Shown: positions 63,949 to 64,000 of the stretch, in pieces | Layout: every line of letters starts with the position of its first letter | Numbering within the stretch: the stretch's first letter is position 1 | DNA from: Flavobacterium geliluteum | GTDB taxonomy: Bacteria; Bacteroidota; Bacteroidia; Flavobacteriales; Flavobacteriaceae | DNA length: 64,000 nt | Direction: 5' to 3' | NCBI RefSeq assembly: GCF_017948595.1 | Contig: NZ_JAGFBV010000011.1 | Span: 59,584 to 123,583, forward strand | Translations under genes and position numbers: made by a program | Notes under the pieces: model-generated | The model's database searches: none | What the model was told of the DNA's origin: nothing | The model's input: only the letters and a program-made list of their open reading frames with translations

Positions 63949-64000
63949 TAAACCTCACCAATGCTTTGTAAAGACAAAATTATATCAATTTTTTGTTTAA

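Overview
The window reads as a chromosomal segment of a low-GC Bacteroidota, most likely a Flavobacterium or close relative. The evidence is the gene families (Bacteroidota-type sdhCAB, MtgA, LpxR-like, PepSY-like and OmpA/TSP3 proteins), frequent TAnnTTTG -7 boxes, weak Shine-Dalgarno signals and AT-rich spacers. I see no prophage, insertion sequence with a transposase, plasmid gene or CRISPR array. Most of the DNA is ordinary core genome, with several intergenic repeat families and a few unusual gene groups.

Layout. 1-7.2 kb: end of recJ, an MFS exporter, a secreted hydrolase, a small cysteine protein, a seven-haem cytochrome, lpxH, queD and an enoyl-CoA hydratase. 7.3-9.3 kb: tRNA-Ala, a 57-residue membrane protein, a YegP protein and a 16-unit 21-bp tandem array. 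9.3-14.3 kb: FAD oxidoreductase-mtgA-lpxR-like operon and an S9 peptidase. 14.5-20.6 kb: a hybrid histidine kinase converging on an NtrC-type regulator, then six tandem secreted PepSY-like genes behind a candidate sigma-54 promoter. 20.6-27.8 kb: accC, accB, fabH, rpmF-yceD, pdxA/ribE, tRNA(CAU), methylmalonyl-CoA epimerase. 27.9-35.1 kb: two lipoproteins of unknown role, an Ig-like lipoprotein, a Coa1-like protein, an omega-amidase-like enzyme and a DeoR regulator. 35.2-40.4 kb: sdhCAB and HMG-CoA synthase. 40.4-42.5 kb: a decayed, repeat-rich stretch with a frameshifted membrane gene, a transglutaminase-like gene and two inverted copies of an 83-bp palindromic element. 42.6-57 kb: aminopeptidase P, a hydrolase, then two copies of a roadblock/LC7 two-gene module flanking addB-like, ompA, kbl, addA-like and lspA genes. 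57-64 kb: a DksA-like gene, ileS and two genes of unknown function.

How it works together. The window holds parts of lipid A processing (LpxH, LpxR-like), peptidoglycan synthesis (MtgA), fatty acid initiation (AccB, AccC, FabH), respiration (SdhCAB, multihaem cytochrome, Coa1-like), DNA break repair (RecJ, AddA/B-like) and cofactor synthesis (PdxA, RibE, QueD). The less familiar signals are: (1) the duplicated roadblock/LC7 module with a small basic protein divergently encoded beside each copy; (2) the two-component system next to a six-paralogue PepSY array with a sigma-54-like promoter and upstream TGTGTAA repeats; (3) the 21-bp array at 8.9 kb and its three-unit relative at 42.3 kb; (4) other palindromic intergenic repeats. 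All function statements come from reading the sequence; no database search was run.
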